DNA of 64,000 bases from JANXVY01 sp040080145 (GCA_040080145.1 JBEBJA010000055.1:29814-93813); one strand, 5' to 3'; shown: positions 43,207-53,363, counted from the first letter of the stretch. Notes: generated by a model not told the origin, from the sequence alone. Made by a program: numbers and translations.

Positions 43207-46200
43207 CCGTTCCCCGCCCACGCGGGGCTGAACCGCCAGACGGGACAGACTGGTACACTGTAGCGCGCCGTTCCCCGCCCACGCGGGGCTGAACCGCCTT
43301 GCGCGAACAGCGCAGTCCTTAGCTTCGACCGTTCCCCGCCCACGCGGGGCTGAACCGGGCGTCTGCACTTCGCCCGAAACGTCATCGGCCCGTTCCCCGC
43401 CCACGCGGGGCTGAACCGATACCAGACCACGCTCACTGCCTAGGTTGCGGCCGTTCCCCGCCCACGCGGGGCTGAACCGTGCAGTTGCAGTACATGGGAA
43501 GCGGTCGGTTTCCGTTCCCCGCCCACGCGGGGCTGAACCGCTGCTGCTTCGATTGCTGCTCAAGCTCGTTCGCCGTTCCCCGCCCACGCGGGGCTGAACC
43601 GGATGCGGTCGAATCGGCTATTGCCGAGCTGTACCGTTCCCCGCCCACGCGGGGCTGAACCGCGCCTCGGCTTGGCGAATACTGCGCTCGTTGTCCGTTC
43701 CCCGCCCACGCGGGGCTGAACCGGCGGGTAGTCTAGCCAGGCGTGAATGCGGGCCCCGTTCCCCGCCCACGCGGGGCTGAACCGGCCTCCGCCGGGAGGT
43801 TGGTATTGCCGTCATCCCGTTCCCCGCCCACGCGGGGCTGAACCGCTGGACCGGCACGAACGCGAGCATAACCCCGACCGTTCCCCGCCCACGCGGGGCT
43901 GAACCGTCAGCCTTGCCAAGCGTTGCGCGGGTGACAGCCCGTTCCCCGCCCACGCGGGGCTGAACCGCATTCGGCGCTGAATACGACGCCGGCAGCAATC
44001 CGTTCCCCGCCCACGCGGGGCTGAACCGGAGGAATTCGCGTGAGCTACTTGATCTGGTCGCCGTTCCCCGCCCACGCGGGGCTGAACCGACCGCTGGCGC
44101 CCAGACGGATGCCGGGACATGCCGTTCCCCGCCCACGCGGGGCTGAACCGTGCGGACCCATGTCGCGCAAAACGTGATCTAGCCGTTCCCCGCCCACGCG
44201 GGGCTGAACCGCCTATGGGCTATCAAATCAACCCGCCGGACGACCGTTCCCCGCCCACGCGGGGCTGAACCGGCATCACAGGCTGGCGGATATGCCGCAA
44301 CAGGCCGTTCCCCGCCCACGCGGGGCTGAACCGGCGAATCCGCCACGTGTCGATCAAGCCCAGTTCCGTTCCCCGCCCACGCGGGGCTGAACCGCTTGAA
44401 CGGCTTCTGCCGGGGCCTCGCACCACCCGTTCCCCGCCCACGCGGGGCTGAACCGCCCAGTGTTTACGGGGTGTTAGGGGAGATTGACCGTTCCCCGCCC
44501 ACGCGGGGCTGAACCGACCGAAGAGTGCAACCAGCTGCGCCGCATCGTCCGTTCCCCGCCCACGCGGGGCTGAACCGTTATCGGCGAGGACGTCGAGCGT
44601 TTCATGCTGCCGTTCCCCGCCCACGCGGGGCTGAACCGGAACGCGAGGAATCCAGCATGCAGGATGGATACCGTTCCCCGCCCACGCGGGGCTGAACCGC
44701 GGCCCGCGCTCATGTCGTTGAGCATGACCGGCCGTTCCCCGCCCACGCGGGGCTGAACCGCAACCGCTTGATACGGTCGTTCTTGGGCATTGCCGTTCCC
44801 CGCCCACGCGGGGCTGAACCGATACCAAAGCCGTCCACGCCGATGGTTGACCCCCGTTCCCCGCCCACGCGGGGCTGAACCGCTGGCTATCGAGCCGTTA
44901 CGATTGATCTACAGCCGTTCCCCGCCCACGCGGGGCTGAACCGATCACGCAATTGACTCGTTGTCTGTTGCGGGCCCGTTCCCCGCCCACGCGGGGCTGA
45001 ACCGCTAAACGCCAATGACGTGAAGGAAGCGACCGCCCGTTCCCCGCCCACGCGGGGCTGAACCGCCGTGCGCTTTTTTGCGTGCTTTTTTGCGTTTCCG
45101 TTCCCCGCCCACGCGGGGCTGAACCGTCGATCGACGCGATCTCAATGATGGGGTCAGACCGTTCCCCGCCCACGCGGGGCTGAACCGGCCTTGAGCCAGA
45201 AGTCCGGCGGCAGGCGATGCCGTTCCCCGCCCACGCGGGGCTGAACCGCGGGCCGACGTCGGGGTACAGGTCGAACAACTCCGTTCCCCGCCCACGCGGG
45301 GCTGAACCGACGACGACGCGCGATATTATTCAACACGCCCTCCGTTCCCCGCCCACGCGGGGCTGAACCGCAATTGGTCCTTGGTCGCTTGCGTGAGGTG
45401 GGCCGTTCCCCGCCCACGCGGGGCTGAACCGGGTACGCCGTGGCATTAATCGCGGAAGATGGACCGTTCCCCGCCCACGCGGGGCTGAACCGCGTCGCCT
45501 GCAATGGGATGCGTTTGGGGACGTCCGTTCCCCGCCCACGCGGGGCTGAACCGCCCGTCTCGTGGACGCCTACGCCAACGCCGCTCCGTTCCCCGCCCAC
45601 GCGGGGCTGAACCGACCAACCCTGGCTTTGAGGCGAAGCTGGAGGCCCGTTCCCCGCCCACGCGGGGCTGAACCGTGAGTCGTACAGGGTTGCCAGCACC
45701 CACTTATCCGTTCCCCGCCCACGCGGGGCTGAACCGGGAACGAAGCGCGGGGGAAATGTAATTTTTAGCCGTTCCCCGCCCACGCGGGGCTGAACCGCAC
45801 ATCGCGTTCGGCGGCGAGGAATGGCACAACCGTTCCCCGCCCACGCGGGGCTGAACCGCCGCACTTGTACCGGTGGTGGGAGGAACTGCACCGTTCCCCG
45901 CCCACGCGGGGCTGAACCGGACAAGCAGGACGACGCGGCTGAGGCCTTCCGCCGTTCCCCGCCCACGCGGGGCTGAACCGCTCGGCTTGGTCGAACTCGA
46001 CGGCCCGCTGATCCGTTCCCCGCCCACGCGGGGCTGAACCGCGGGTTGCGCGTGAGCGGGCTCAAGTTGAGCACCGTTCCCCGCCCACGCGGGGCTGAAC
46101 CGGTCTGGCGGCCGCGTTCATCACTGTGAGGAGCCCGTTCCCCGCCCACGCGGGGCTGAACCGTCATCCGCTCCGCGAGAAAGCGTTAGCCGGCCCCGTT

Positions 46201-46580
46201 CCCCGCCCACGCGGGGCTGAACCTGTACCGCAAGGACTCGCCGGTCCTCGTCGGCACCGTTCCCCGCCCACGCGGGGCTGAACCGCTCAACCCGCAAGCC
46301 AACTCCGGTTGGTTTCCCCGTTCCCCGCCCACGCGGGGCTGAACCGGCCATTCTCGGCGGCTGGCTGGTGCAGACGACCCGTTCCCCGCCCACGCGGGGC
46401 TGAACCGTGGTGCATCGTGCCCGACTGCCACAGCCGCCACCGTTCCCCGCCCACGCGGGGCTGAACCGAGTAGATCGCGTGGTGTGCCGCTCACTGATGC
46501 CCGTTCCCCGCCCACGCGGGGCTGAACCGTAATCGCGCCCCTTAGCTCTGGTTCGTTGCACCGTTCCCCGCCCACGCGGG
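43207..46580 (+). CRISPR. Type I-E CRISPR array, 55 full repeats and a truncated last repeat
   Basis: The 29-bp repeat begins CCGTTCCCCGCCC, has a palindromic CCCCGCCCACGCGGGG core and ends GCTGAACCG. Units recur every 61 bp with 32-bp spacers from 43207 to the 55th repeat at 46501. The repeat at 46196 ends CCT instead of CCG. The last spacer is 31 bp, and the final repeat at 46561-46580 keeps only its first 20 bases. There are 55 spacers. Near-perfect repeat identity and an adjacent complete cas set suggest an active locus. Long minus-strand frames through it are artefacts of the 61-bp period. Confidence 0.98.
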
Positions 46581-46911
46581 CCCTCCTTTACGTCATTCAT
46601 TTTGCAAAAGCGTACGAGAGCTCGTTCGACAACTAATATTTTGTGTTTGTTGAACATTTTAAAATCTCGTACATCTCCATCAGCACAAGTACTCAAGCGG
46701 TCCGCGCGTGGGGGTGGCCACGCGCAAAGCAAACAGAATACCAGCCCGCAGACGGCCAAACGAAGAGTGAAAACTTCTGCGGGCTGGTATGACATGCTCG
46801 TGCGGCATGCAAAGCGACGGAAGGCATCGCAGCGGATGACAGCGGATGCCAATTTTTTCATAATCGGGCACGATACGCTTGGGCCTAAAGCTTCCGGCAA
46901 GGATTGAACTG
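46581..46911. other. Trailer-end intergenic region
   Basis: About 330 bp from the broken last repeat to the kinase gene, A+T-rich in its first 100 bp. It contains copy B of the dispersed palindrome (46711-46793). A plus-strand frame (46602-46907) has no domain or ribosome binding site and is not called. Confidence 0.45.
46711..46793. repeat. Dispersed palindromic repeat, copy B
   Basis: Partner of 19872-19955. The arms 46738-46752 (ATACCAGCCCGCAGA) and 46776-46790 form a perfect 15-bp inverted repeat with a 23-nt loop. The left flank GCGCAAAGCAAA and the loop segment AGAGTGAAAACT are shared with copy A. It lies just beyond the trailer end of the CRISPR array. Confidence 0.65.
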
Positions 46912-48126
46912 ATGGGTGCCACGACGAACAGCGAAACGCCAATCATCGAACCAAGCCCATCCGGCGATAGTCCCGACACGGGAGTGAGCGCGTTGCGTGA
47001 CCGCATTCGGCAGCAAGAGGTTCTCGCCGAGCTCGGTGTGATCGCACTTCAGGGCGCATCCTTGGATCAGTTGCTTCAAGAGACGGCGCGGTTGACCGCT
47101 GAGGGTCTCAAGGTCGAGTTTTGCAAGGTGCTTGAACATATCCCATCCAGCAATCGCCTGCTGGTTCGTGCGGGTGTGGGCTGGGACGCAAATGTCGTTG
47201 GAATTGCAAGCGTTGGATCTGATCTCGAATCACCAGCGGGGTTTGCATTGCGGACCGGCAAACCCGTGATTTCAAACCATCTTGAAAACGAGGACCGTTT
47301 TCGCACATCTGAGCTCATGGAACAGCACGGTATCCGGCGCGCCATGAACGTCATCCTCCAGGGCGACGGGAAGCCGTTTGGTGTGCTTGAAGTGGACAGC
47401 CGTTCGGATACTGATTTTCTCGAACACGACCTCGCCTTTTTGCAGGGCGCCGCAAACATCTGTGGCATGGCAATCGAGCGCGAGCGCCAGGAGCGAAGGC
47501 TCACAGCCGCACTCGAAAAGCACCAGCTTCTGCTCAAGGAGATGAATCACCGCGTCAAGAACAGCCTGACAATCGTGGTGAGCATGTTGAACCTGCAGGC
47601 GCGCGAGATTGCCTCGCCCGAGTTGCGAGGTCACTTGAACGAGGCCGCAAATCGGATCGCAGCGATCGGAAAAGCGCATGACCAGCTGAGCTATGAGTCA
47701 GATATCGAGCGGATGGACATTGGCCAATACATCAAGGCAATCTGCAAAGATCTGGATGGCAGCGTTGCTCACTGCGACGTAATCACGGATACGGTCGACG
47801 GCATTGTTATCCAAACCGATCGCGCTATTTCAATTGCATTGATCGTGAACGAACTGATCACCAATGCTGCCAAATATGCGTACAAGAATGAAGATCGCGG
47901 TAAGATTTGGATCAAGGTCAGCCGGGACGGCCATGATACCTTTTCACTTTCCGTCCGTGATGAAGGCACCGGTCTTCCGCCCGATTTTGACCTTCACAAG
48001 GCGAAGGGCCTAGGCATGCGTATCGTCGCCGCGTTTGCCAAGCAAGTGGACGCAGCAATCGCCGTCTGTTCCCAACCATCAGGCACAGAGTTTGTCCTCA
48101 CAATTCCGATTGAAGTCGTGCCATGA
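46912..48126 (+). CDS. Sensor histidine kinase, GAF plus HisKA_2/HATPase
   Basis: The start is ATG 46912 with AAGGATTG upstream, giving 404 residues. Residues about 30-185 form a GAF domain (LLVRAGVGWDANVVGIASVG, then GFALRTGKPV and FGVLEVDSR). The dimerisation box LLLKEMNHRVKNSLTIVVSM (about 204-223) carries the phospho-accepting His and marks the HisKA_2/HWE-like class common in Alphaproteobacteria. The ATPase domain has NELITNAAKYAY and the G boxes DEGTGLP and KGLGMRI. No membrane segment is present, so it is a cytosolic sensor, with ligand unknown. No response regulator is adjacent. Confidence 0.87.
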   Translation: MGATTNSETPIIEPSPSGDSPDTGVSALRDRIRQQEVLAELGVIALQGASLDQLLQETARLTAEGLKVEFCKVLEHIPSSNRLLVRAGVGWDANVVGIASVGSDLESPAGFALRTGKPVISNHLENEDRFRTSELMEQHGIRRAMNVILQGDGKPFGVLEVDSRSDTDFLEHDLAFLQGAANICGMAIERERQERRLTAALEKHQLLLKEMNHRVKNSLTIVVSMLNLQAREIASPELRGHLNEAANRIAAIGKAHDQLSYESDIERMDIGQYIKAICKDLDGSVAHCDVITDTVDGIVIQTDRAISIALIVNELITNAAKYAYKNEDRGKIWIKVSRDGHDTFSLSVRDEGTGLPPDFDLHKAKGLGMRIVAAFAKQVDAAIAVCSQPSGTEFVLTIPIEVVP

Positions 48127-48323
48127 TTTGACGGGCGCGCCCTCGGCACGCGCCCAGTTTCGCGCTCCATCACAGAGCGCCAGATAGTACTCACTTCACC
48201 TCGTGGCAGGAAACGCACAAAATTCACAGTGTGCGAGTGGCAACAGCACGGGAGCCATTCGGTTGCCCAGCTTTTGACGAATGTGGTATCGGCTATCACA
48301 TGATTTGGACCAAAGGATTAATC

Positions 48324-49403
48324 ATGCGCGCCTTGGCCACGATGACGGCAATCGCCACGACGGCGCTGACCCTCGCAGGTCCAGCCAGTGCTGGCCCGGC
48401 CTTGCTGTTCGATGCGACTAGCGGTCAGGTACTTTACGCCGAAGACCCCGACGATAGCTGGTATCCCGCCTCGCTGACGAAAATCATGACCGCCTACATA
48501 GCATTTGATGCGGTTAAGACCGGGATACTCCGGCTCGACCAGAAGATCCCGGTCAGCGAAGCCGCCAACATTCAGCCGCCCAGCAAAGTCGGCTTACCGG
48601 TCGGCGGCGAATTGTCGGTCGAAGTGGCCATTCAGGCGCTCGTCGTCAAGTCCGCGAACGACGTCGCCGTGATGCTCGCCGAGGCAATCTCGGGCAGCGA
48701 AGCGGCTTTCGTCGTCAAGATGAACGAGACCGCAGCAAGGCTGGGCATGACGCGCACCCGGTTCTTGAACCCCAACGGGTTGCCCGCCCCCGAACAGGCG
48801 ACCACGGCCCGCGATTTAGCCAAGCTGACCCGCGCCGTCATCAAGGAATTCCCCGAGTACGCACGATATTGGGCGATGCCCGACATGCACATCGGCAGAA
48901 TCCGCCTGGCAACCCACAACGCACTCCTGAAAACCTTTGAAGGTGCCGACGGCTTCAAGACCGGCTTTACCTGCGACAGCGGCTACAACGTGGTGGCAAC
49001 AGCGACCCGCGACAACCGTCGTCTGGTCGCCGTCGTCCTAGGCGAGACGGATGGTCAGTCACGTGCGATCCGCGCGGCAAGCCTGCTCGAGCACGGGTTC
49101 GGCATGCAGGGCTGGAAGACCCTGTTCAACCAGACCACCATCGACAATCTCGCGGCCACAAAAGATGCGAAAAATCTGGTGAGCATGCGAACCGCAGTCG
49201 CGGCGTGGTCATGCGGCAACCGGCCCAAACGTGTTCACGTCACGAGGAAAACGAACAAAGTTGGCGAGATCAAAGCCAAGGTTGCCGCCGTCAAATCCAA
49301 AGCGAAGCAGGCCCAGTCTGCTGCCGCCCAGTCCCGTGCGGCCCATGCAGCACCCGCTCAGCCTTCCAAGCCAAAGACGACCGCGCCCCCCACGGCGCAG
49401 TAG
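48324..49403 (+). CDS. D-alanyl-D-alanine carboxypeptidase (peptidase S11)
   Basis: The start is ATG 48324, with AAAGGATTA 6 bp upstream, followed by a signal peptide MRALATMTAIATTALTLAGP cleaved near ASA. The 359-residue protein has the three penicillin-binding motifs: SLTK (about 47-50, SxxK), SAND (about 107-110, SxN) and FKTGFTCDSG (KTG, about 211-213). It trims the terminal D-Ala of peptidoglycan stems in the periplasm. The C-terminal 80 residues are Lys/Ala/Ser/Pro-rich, a low-complexity tail in place of the PBP5-like beta domain. Confidence 0.88.
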   Translation: MRALATMTAIATTALTLAGPASAGPALLFDATSGQVLYAEDPDDSWYPASLTKIMTAYIAFDAVKTGILRLDQKIPVSEAANIQPPSKVGLPVGGELSVEVAIQALVVKSANDVAVMLAEAISGSEAAFVVKMNETAARLGMTRTRFLNPNGLPAPEQATTARDLAKLTRAVIKEFPEYARYWAMPDMHIGRIRLATHNALLKTFEGADGFKTGFTCDSGYNVVATATRDNRRLVAVVLGETDGQSRAIRAASLLEHGFGMQGWKTLFNQTTIDNLAATKDAKNLVSMRTAVAAWSCGNRPKRVHVTRKTNKVGEIKAKVAAVKSKAKQAQSAAAQSRAAHAAPAQPSKPKTTAPPTAQ

Positions 49404-49408
49404 AGACC

Positions 49409-49678
49409 TTAAACCAGCAATTCCAACGGGCGATCATTCACGGGGCAACCCGGGCGCTCCCGCTCCTGCTGGCCGTTGTTGGGTGCCGCCTTCTCACGAC
49501 GGTCGGCATCCTCATTGTTGCGCGGACGCGGCTCCACAAGAATCCCTGGAGTGCCGCGCGGTGCAGGGGTGTCTTCGGCGGCATGTAAAGCACCAGCGGC
49601 GAACCAAGCTGTCGCCGTGACCTCGAGCAACACGACCCCGAGCAAGCTGGCTGTACGCAATTTGCCGATTTGGGACAC
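49409..49678 (-). CDS. Small exported protein
   Basis: A GTG at 49676-49678, 9 bp after AGGAG, opens a frame of 89 residues. It has a signal-peptide-like N-terminus (LRTASLLGVVLLEVTATAWF ending in AGALHAAED), then a Pro/Arg/Asn/Glu-rich mature part. An in-frame ATG at 49717 lacks a ribosome binding site. It converges on the carboxypeptidase gene. No family was recognised. Confidence 0.45.
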   Translation of the reverse strand: MSQIGKLRTASLLGVVLLEVTATAWFAAGALHAAEDTPAPRGTPGILVEPRPRNNEDADRREKAAPNNGQQERERPGCPVNDRPLELLV

Positions 49679-49863
49679 GCAATGCCGCTCCTGATTGCGA
49701 AAAGTACCGCCAGTCATGATCGAGAATAGCACCTGCCTGCAGGCCAACAAGACCAAATCCCACGTCGCTCCTCGCCGGTGTCCCAATTCGAACCTGCTGA
49801 GTTGGCTCTTAAATTGCTTCGTTATGGCGACCATAGGCAATTATTAAGCGTCGAGGCCGTACA

Positions 49864-50097
49864 ATGACGATGAGCTGGCATTCCGAAGACGACGTAACGC
49901 CCACCCCGCGCGATGTGGACTTCATGGCGTCCGTTCTGGAGGGCCGGCATGGGTTCTATGCAGCCGAGGTTGCCGAATTCTTCTCCTCGCTGCATGGCGA
50001 GCGGGGAGATGCAGGCCGCAGCTGGGCATGGGCCGGTGTCGCCGAGACCGTCCGCATCCGCGAACGCCACCGCGTCACCGGCATACGTCACGGCTGA
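49864..50097 (+). CDS. Small soluble protein
   Basis: A 77-residue frame starting at ATG 49864 with GAGG 8 bp upstream. The sequence is acidic at the start (HSEDDVTPTPRDVDFM) and has a compact middle (VLEGRHGFYAAEVAEFFSSL). Amino-acid use is that of a real protein, but the family is not recognised. It stops just before the duplicated 74-bp element. Confidence 0.55.
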   Translation: MTMSWHSEDDVTPTPRDVDFMASVLEGRHGFYAAEVAEFFSSLHGERGDAGRSWAWAGVAETVRIRERHRVTGIRHG

Positions 50098-50101
50098 CGG
50101 C

Positions 50102-50280
50102 ACAACAAGAAGAGCGGGCAGCCCTTGCTGACCGAAGCGGCGAAGAGCCGTCGGCGCGAGCGCCGGACTCAAAAAGCAAGGACCTCCTTCAGGTCGTTGT
50201 TTTTTGACAACAAGAAGAGCGGGCAGCCCTTGCTGACCGAAGCGGCGAAGAGCCGCCGGCGCGAGCGCCGGACTCAAAAA
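50102..50280. repeat. Two direct copies of a 74-bp element
   Basis: Copies at 50102-50175 and 50207-50280 differ at one base (a T/C near the hairpin). Each contains the stem CGGCGC-GA-GCGCCG and ends CGGACTCAAAAA. They read through in frame upstream of the flippase as NKKSGQPLLTEAAKSRRRER, which is why the open frame there starts too early. It looks like a small mobile or intergenic repeat duplicated in tandem. Confidence 0.7.
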
Positions 50281-50316
50281 CAAGAGAGGAAATCTCGCCT
50301 CGGTGCGAACGAACGT

Positions 50317-51711
50317 ATGATGACAGCAGCACAAATCGAGGCCCGCGCCGCAAGCCTGAAGCAGGCGGCAACCGGGGTCATTCCCATGATTCGCTCGGTT
50401 CTGACCGGCGGCAACGATCGTGCACGCTCCCAACGCAACGCCGCCATCGCGTTCCTTGTCCGCTGCATTTCCGCACTATTGCTCTACGTGTCCCAGATCG
50501 CGATCGCACGCTGGATGGGCTCGGCTGAGTATGGAATTTACGTCTTCGTATGGACCTGCGTGCTGATGGCAGGTGCACTGTCTCATTTGGGGCTCGGTCT
50601 TGGCATTATCCGCCTGATCCCGGTTCATCGTGAAGCGGGTGAATTCGACTTGCTGCGTGGTCTCATTCACGGTGGCCGGGCTTTCGCGCTCGCAGCGGGT
50701 ACTTTGGTCGCGCTCGCTGGCATGGCCGGCTTGTGGCTGTTCGAGCCCTACGTTTCCAGCAGTTACCGGCTCGCGGCCTATCTCGCTCTCGTCTGTATTC
50801 CGCTCTACGCCCTGACGGACGTTCAAGACGGCATTGGCCGTGGCAACGGCTGGATGTCCGCAGCGCTCATTCCCCCTTACGTCCTGCGCCCCTTGTTGCT
50901 GCTGGTATGCATGACGCTCGCCTATGCGCTGGGCCTGCGCATGGTCGCCACCACGGCAGCGTTTGCAGCAATCATCGCAACTTGGGCCACCGGCATCGTC
51001 CAAGCGCTCTGGATCAACCGCGCGATGGTGGCGGAATACGGCCGTGGTGCCCGCGCTTACCGCCCTAAAGTTTGGATGACGTCGTCGCTGCCTCTGCTCG
51101 CGATTTCGGGCTGTGAAATCCTGCTGCAGAACACGGACATCATCGTGCTGTCCCGCTACATGACGCCAACTGACGTCGGCATCTACTTCGCTGCGGGCAA
51201 AACGATGAGCCTCATCATGTTCGTCCACTACGCGGTCGGCAGCGCCATGGCCAGTCGGTTTGCAAGCTACAGCGCACGCGGTGATAAGGACGGCTTGCGT
51301 GATGCGGTCCGTGAAGCGGTGAATTGGACGTTCTGGCCATCGCTCGCCACTGCCGTCGTCATTCTGCTGCTGGGCAAGCCGCTGTTGTCGCTGTTTGGCC
51401 CGCAGTTCGTCAGCGGCTATCCGGTGATGGCGATTCTGGTGTTCGGTTTCCTGGCGCGCTCGGCTATGGGCCCTGCTGAGTTCCTGCTCAACATGCAGGG
51501 CGAGCAGCGCGCATGTGCCGTTGTGATGATGGCGTCGGCCGCGATGAACATTCTCTTGAACATCATCCTCGTTCCGCGTCTTGGCCTTATGGGAGCAGCC
51601 ATCGCCACAGCGGTTTCCCTCACCATGGCCGCCGGCCTCAATGCCGCCGTCGCCCGCTGGCGTCTCGGCATCGACGTCGCCATCTGGCGCAATCTGCGCA
51701 AGAAATCCTAA
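50317..51711 (+). CDS. MOP-superfamily polysaccharide flippase (Wzx-like)
   Basis: The start is ATG 50317 (MMTAAQIEARAASL), beyond the duplicated repeat; a farther start at 50125 would be repeat-derived. The 464-residue protein has about 12-14 hydrophobic segments. Among them are AFLVRCISALLLYVSQIAIARWMG, then FVWTCVLMAGALSHLGLGLG and late repeats such as ILVFGFLARSAMGPAEFLL. Pattern and length fit lipopolysaccharide/oligosaccharide flippases that move lipid-linked sugars across the inner membrane. No glycosyltransferases are nearby, so the substrate cannot be inferred. Confidence 0.8.
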   Translation: MMTAAQIEARAASLKQAATGVIPMIRSVLTGGNDRARSQRNAAIAFLVRCISALLLYVSQIAIARWMGSAEYGIYVFVWTCVLMAGALSHLGLGLGIIRLIPVHREAGEFDLLRGLIHGGRAFALAAGTLVALAGMAGLWLFEPYVSSSYRLAAYLALVCIPLYALTDVQDGIGRGNGWMSAALIPPYVLRPLLLLVCMTLAYALGLRMVATTAAFAAIIATWATGIVQALWINRAMVAEYGRGARAYRPKVWMTSSLPLLAISGCEILLQNTDIIVLSRYMTPTDVGIYFAAGKTMSLIMFVHYAVGSAMASRFASYSARGDKDGLRDAVREAVNWTFWPSLATAVVILLLGKPLLSLFGPQFVSGYPVMAILVFGFLARSAMGPAEFLLNMQGEQRACAVVMMASAAMNILLNIILVPRLGLMGAAIATAVSLTMAAGLNAAVARWRLGIDVAIWRNLRKKS

Positions 51712-52229
51712 TTCTGTCGTCGGCCCTGCGACGGAAATCCCAGCTGGTCCACGTCTATTGGATTGGTCGAGGAGCAAGCACCGCCGCTCCAAGACCAAAC
51801 GCCGCACGGTGCGCTTCCCCCCATTCCGCCGTGCGGCTCCATCAGGCATGTAGATTGCTGCCGCAACCCGAACAATGGTCTCATTCCATTGTCAAAAAAC
51901 GAGTCCCGTGCGCGGCGCAGCATCCTTAGAGTACTTCCGGAAAAGCATGCCCCCGCGAAGGCGGGGGTGGGAACCGGTTTTCCGAAAAGAAGCACGACCA
52001 AACAGAGGCTTAGGGTCCGACTTTGATTCCATTAAAGTCAGACGGACCCTAGGGTGCGTGGCAGACACGGGACCCAGTAGGGCATGGAATGCGCTCGCAT
52101 GGAAGCGCCTTGTAGGTTGGGTTCGGTGCGGCACGAACACGAATCGAACGAAACCTCAAACGCGCTGTAGCCCAACAACTGCCGTCGCTGGATAATCGGG
52201 ATTTGGGGAAAACACCTCGCGACCCCTCC
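51712..52229. other. Intergenic region with several repeats, no gene
   Basis: More than 500 bp without a supported gene. It contains CCCCCGC-GAA-GGCGGGGG (51952-51969), with the GGGAACCGGTTTTCCG segment that accompanies it in many alphaproteobacterial repeats. The inverted repeat at 52011-52051 follows, and near 52113 there is a decayed copy of the GTAGGTTGGGTT element. The open frames here have no ribosome binding sites or domains. Confidence 0.5.
52011..52051. repeat. Inverted repeat of an alphaproteobacterial intergenic element
   Basis: TAGGGTCCGACTTTGA at 52011-52026 and the right arm ending GACGGACCCTA at 52051 are near-complementary, with a few extra bases in the right arm. Together with the GC-rich hairpin 40 bp to its left, it looks like one mobile intergenic unit. 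Confidence 0.5.
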
Positions 52230-52943
52230 TCACATCTGCGAGCCAAGCACCAGTGTCCAGAACGATTTGAATTCAGTCTTGGACTCATGAACAAGCGCAA
52301 TGCCCATGTAGTCGGCATCCGCCAGCAGCAGGTTTTTGTTGTGGCCGGGGCTTTCCTTCCACCCCTTCATGACTTCGCCGAAGTCAATTTGCCCGGTGCC
52401 GACGTTTTCAGCGGCGAGCCGCGCCTTGAAGCCGGAGCGTTTGACCCGGTCCCACGGGTTCGATCCGTCCGATCCGTAGTGCGAGATCCGGTCCCACTTG
52501 GCGAGATCTTTTGAGTGCAGCTTAGCGGCCGCCGTCAATTCCGTGTTGAGCTTGACCGGCTTGAGCCCATGCACGGCACGATACTGATTGATCATGTCGC
52601 GCGCAAAATTCGGGTCGAGGTTGGTCGTCGTATAGTCGCGATCTGCGAGCGATCCCGAGGGGGCCTTCTCAAAAGTGCCTTTGGGCGCCTTGTCCGAACC
52701 AAGGCTTGCAACCTGGACGCCTTGAGCCTTCGTGGTCCCGGCGGCAGCAACCGCCCCTCCGCCGCTGGCAAGTGAGCCACGCGGAATGCCGGTGTCGCCG
52801 CCAAGTGCGACATCGGGCTTCATCCGCTTGGAAGTTGAGGATGGAGGCGGGCCATCGTTAAAGCCCGATGAAACCACACCGGAACCGGCGGCACAGGCCG
52901 CAAGTGATAGGGCCAGCCCTGCAGAGAACGCTACGCGATACAT
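52230..52943 (-). CDS. CAP-domain (SCP-like) lipoprotein
   Basis: The start is ATG 52941-52943, with GGGAG 6 bp upstream; the frame is open 16 codons further. The 237-residue protein has the lipoprotein signal MYRVAFSAGLALSLAACAAG with lipobox LAAC. An 80-residue linker follows, then a CAP domain (about 110-237): HSKDLAKWDRISHYG supplies the first His, and AENVGTG, the second His in SPGHNKNLL and YMGIALV complete the pattern. CAP proteins of bacteria are secreted, with mostly unknown biochemistry. The gene is monocistronic. Confidence 0.8.
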   Translation of the reverse strand: MYRVAFSAGLALSLAACAAGSGVVSSGFNDGPPPSSTSKRMKPDVALGGDTGIPRGSLASGGGAVAAAGTTKAQGVQVASLGSDKAPKGTFEKAPSGSLADRDYTTTNLDPNFARDMINQYRAVHGLKPVKLNTELTAAAKLHSKDLAKWDRISHYGSDGSNPWDRVKRSGFKARLAAENVGTGQIDFGEVMKGWKESPGHNKNLLLADADYMGIALVHESKTEFKSFWTLVLGSQM

Positions 52944-53363
52944 TTTTACTCCCGCTTTCATACACGCGGTGACACACATGGCGTCTAGCATCGCTCTAAC
53001 CTCTTAACTCAGCGTTAAAGATAACGTCGTGACTGCTGAGCCAACTCTTGTTCCCGATCGGCACAAATCACCCAAATGAGTGTCCGCTCCAAGTTCGGGC
53101 CGCCCCAGGCTTGCCCCTGAGTATCGCCCAACAATCGTGTCGCCAGTTTGTCCAGGCTGGGGCGAAACGCTGGCGCAAGGCACTGAAACTGCACTCATTC
53201 CTACTGCATACTTATTTTTTCCAGTAGTAATCGAGATAATCTGCGTAGGTATAAACAACCGATCCTGCTTGGAACATTCCAGCGTTTCACGCACACTTCG
53301 CTTGAAATTGCAGGTGATTCGCATCCGCAATGAGCAGGTCTTTTCCGTAACGGAGAAATATGC
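52944..53363. other. Divergent promoter region
   Basis: About 420 bp lie between the minus-strand CAP lipoprotein and the plus-strand 399-aa gene, with an A+T-richer middle near 53200-53290. Promoters for both directions are expected here. The frames that cross it (53004-53396, 53080-53508) have no support. No clear operator was found. Confidence 0.4.

Noticed and set aside
43144..46575. Many long minus-strand frames with repeated blocks such as RFSPAWAGNG and VQPRVGGER
   Set aside because: They are translations of the CRISPR repeat unit in its three reverse frames; the 61-bp period cycles the frame. Such products are a well-known annotation artefact.
46602..46907. Plus-strand frame of 101 codons beyond the CRISPR array
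   Set aside because: Covers the dispersed palindrome, has no ribosome binding site and no recognised domain.
50476..51849. Minus-strand frame of 457 codons opposite the flippase
   Set aside because: Composition (Arg/His/Gln/Asp-rich) is that of an antisense shadow. The plus strand encodes a clear membrane protein.
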